This document shows, piece after piece, positions 5,717-6,031 of a DNA stretch of 6,031 bases (positions are counted from its first letter, which is position 1; the number at the start of each line of letters is the position of its first letter). Below the pieces are notes generated by a model that saw only the letters and a program-made list of their open reading frames with translations, was not told the DNA's origin and did no database searches. The stretch comes from Nitrospirota bacterium (GTDB lineage Bacteria; Nitrospirota; Nitrospiria; SBBL01; Manganitrophaceae), in assembly GCA_023248505.1 (NCBI GenBank), contig JAHFEM010000138.1, positions 1 through 6,031 of the forward strand, in the 5' to 3' direction. The position numbers and the translations under genes are program-made.

Positions 5717-6031
5717 TCACCTCGCCCCCCTTCCAAACAGAACGATTTTCAGCGTCTGAAAGATGATCCACAGATCAAAGAGAATCGACATGTTCTTGAT
5801 ATAGTACAGGTCGTATCTTAACTTCTCCCGGGCATCCTCTACGGAGGCGCCGTAGGGATAGCAGATCTGGGCCCATCCGGTCACGCCGGGCTTGACCGCG
5901 CAGCGGAGCGCATAGAAGGGGATCTGTTCCGAAAGCTGCGTGACGAAGTAGGAGCGCTCGGGCCGCGGTCCGACAAAGCTCATCTCCCCTTTCAAGACAT
6001 TGAAGATCTGCGGGAGCTCATCCAGGCGCAG
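5717..6031 (-). CDS. Undecaprenyl-phosphate sugar phosphotransferase (EPS-initiating), C-terminal part
   Basis: The last 104 residues of a bacterial sugar transferase, open across the right edge, so the N-terminus with its membrane segments is outside. The family transfers a sugar-1-phosphate from a UDP-sugar to undecaprenyl phosphate at the cytoplasmic face of the inner membrane, the first committed step of polysaccharide assembly. Visible conserved blocks in order are LRLDELPQIFNVLKGEMSFV, GPRPE, VKPGVTGWAQ, YPYGASVEDAREKLRYDLYY, IKNMSILFDLWII and the final GRGAR before TGA 5717-5719. The YPYGAS...GRGAR ending is the style seen in transferases associated with exosortase/PEP-CTERM EPS clusters (TIGR03013-like), from family knowledge rather than a search. 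It precedes glmS by 87 bases in the same direction. Sugar specificity (glucose, galactose or N-acetyl sugar) is not readable. Confidence 0.93.
   Translation of the reverse strand: MRLDELPQIFNVLKGEMSFVGPRPERSYFVTQLSEQIPFYALRCAVKPGVTGWAQICYPYGASVEDAREKLRYDLYYIKNMSILFDLWIIFQTLKIVLFGRGAR

Overview
The window is a stretch of a G+C-rich, Gram-negative-type exopolysaccharide (EPS) / cell-surface polysaccharide locus. Every gene I can support lies on the minus strand, so transcription runs from high to low coordinates. The strongest family clue is the sugar transferase at the right edge. Its C-terminal sequence (GPRPE, VKPGVTGWAQ, YPYGAS, KLRYDLYYIKN and the final GRGAR) resembles the initiating transferases that accompany exosortase/PEP-CTERM EPS clusters. 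Such clusters are common in Nitrospirota, deltaproteobacterial groups, NC10 and similar environmental bacteria. I cannot name the phylum from this window.

Layout in order of transcription: (1) 6031-5717, the last 104 residues of an undecaprenyl-phosphate sugar phosphotransferase, cut by the window edge. (2) 5716-5630, an intergenic leader with overlapping inverted repeats that could form a pseudoknot. (3) 5629-3809, a complete and apparently intact glmS. (4) 3757-2705, a membrane-bound family 2 glycosyltransferase whose frame ends early; a typical final membrane segment and tail continue in another frame to 2389. (5) 2388-2270, a short intergenic gap. (6) 2269-1373, a GNAT/CelD (FemAB-related) acyltransferase stopped by an in-frame TAG; its conserved last motif and tail continue in the same frame to 1025. 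(7) 1028-1, a DegT/DnrJ/EryC1/StrS-type PLP aminotransferase that starts on an ATGA overlap and runs off the left edge. The DegT gene is open through the whole left kilobase.

The genes make sense together. GlmS makes glucosamine-6-phosphate for UDP-amino-sugar precursors, the sugar transferase loads the first sugar-1-phosphate on the lipid carrier, the GT2 enzyme extends it, and the aminotransferase plus N-acyltransferase pair could create and cap an amino group on a sugar. The precise polymer cannot be read from sequence.

The most notable feature is that three adjacent genes each carry one defect while glmS is clean: a frameshift-like break in GT2, an amber codon in the GNAT gene, and a Tyr where DegT enzymes have the PLP-binding Asp. 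This could be ongoing decay of the accessory EPS genes, sequence or assembly error, or less likely recoding. I do not see a wholly new system here.
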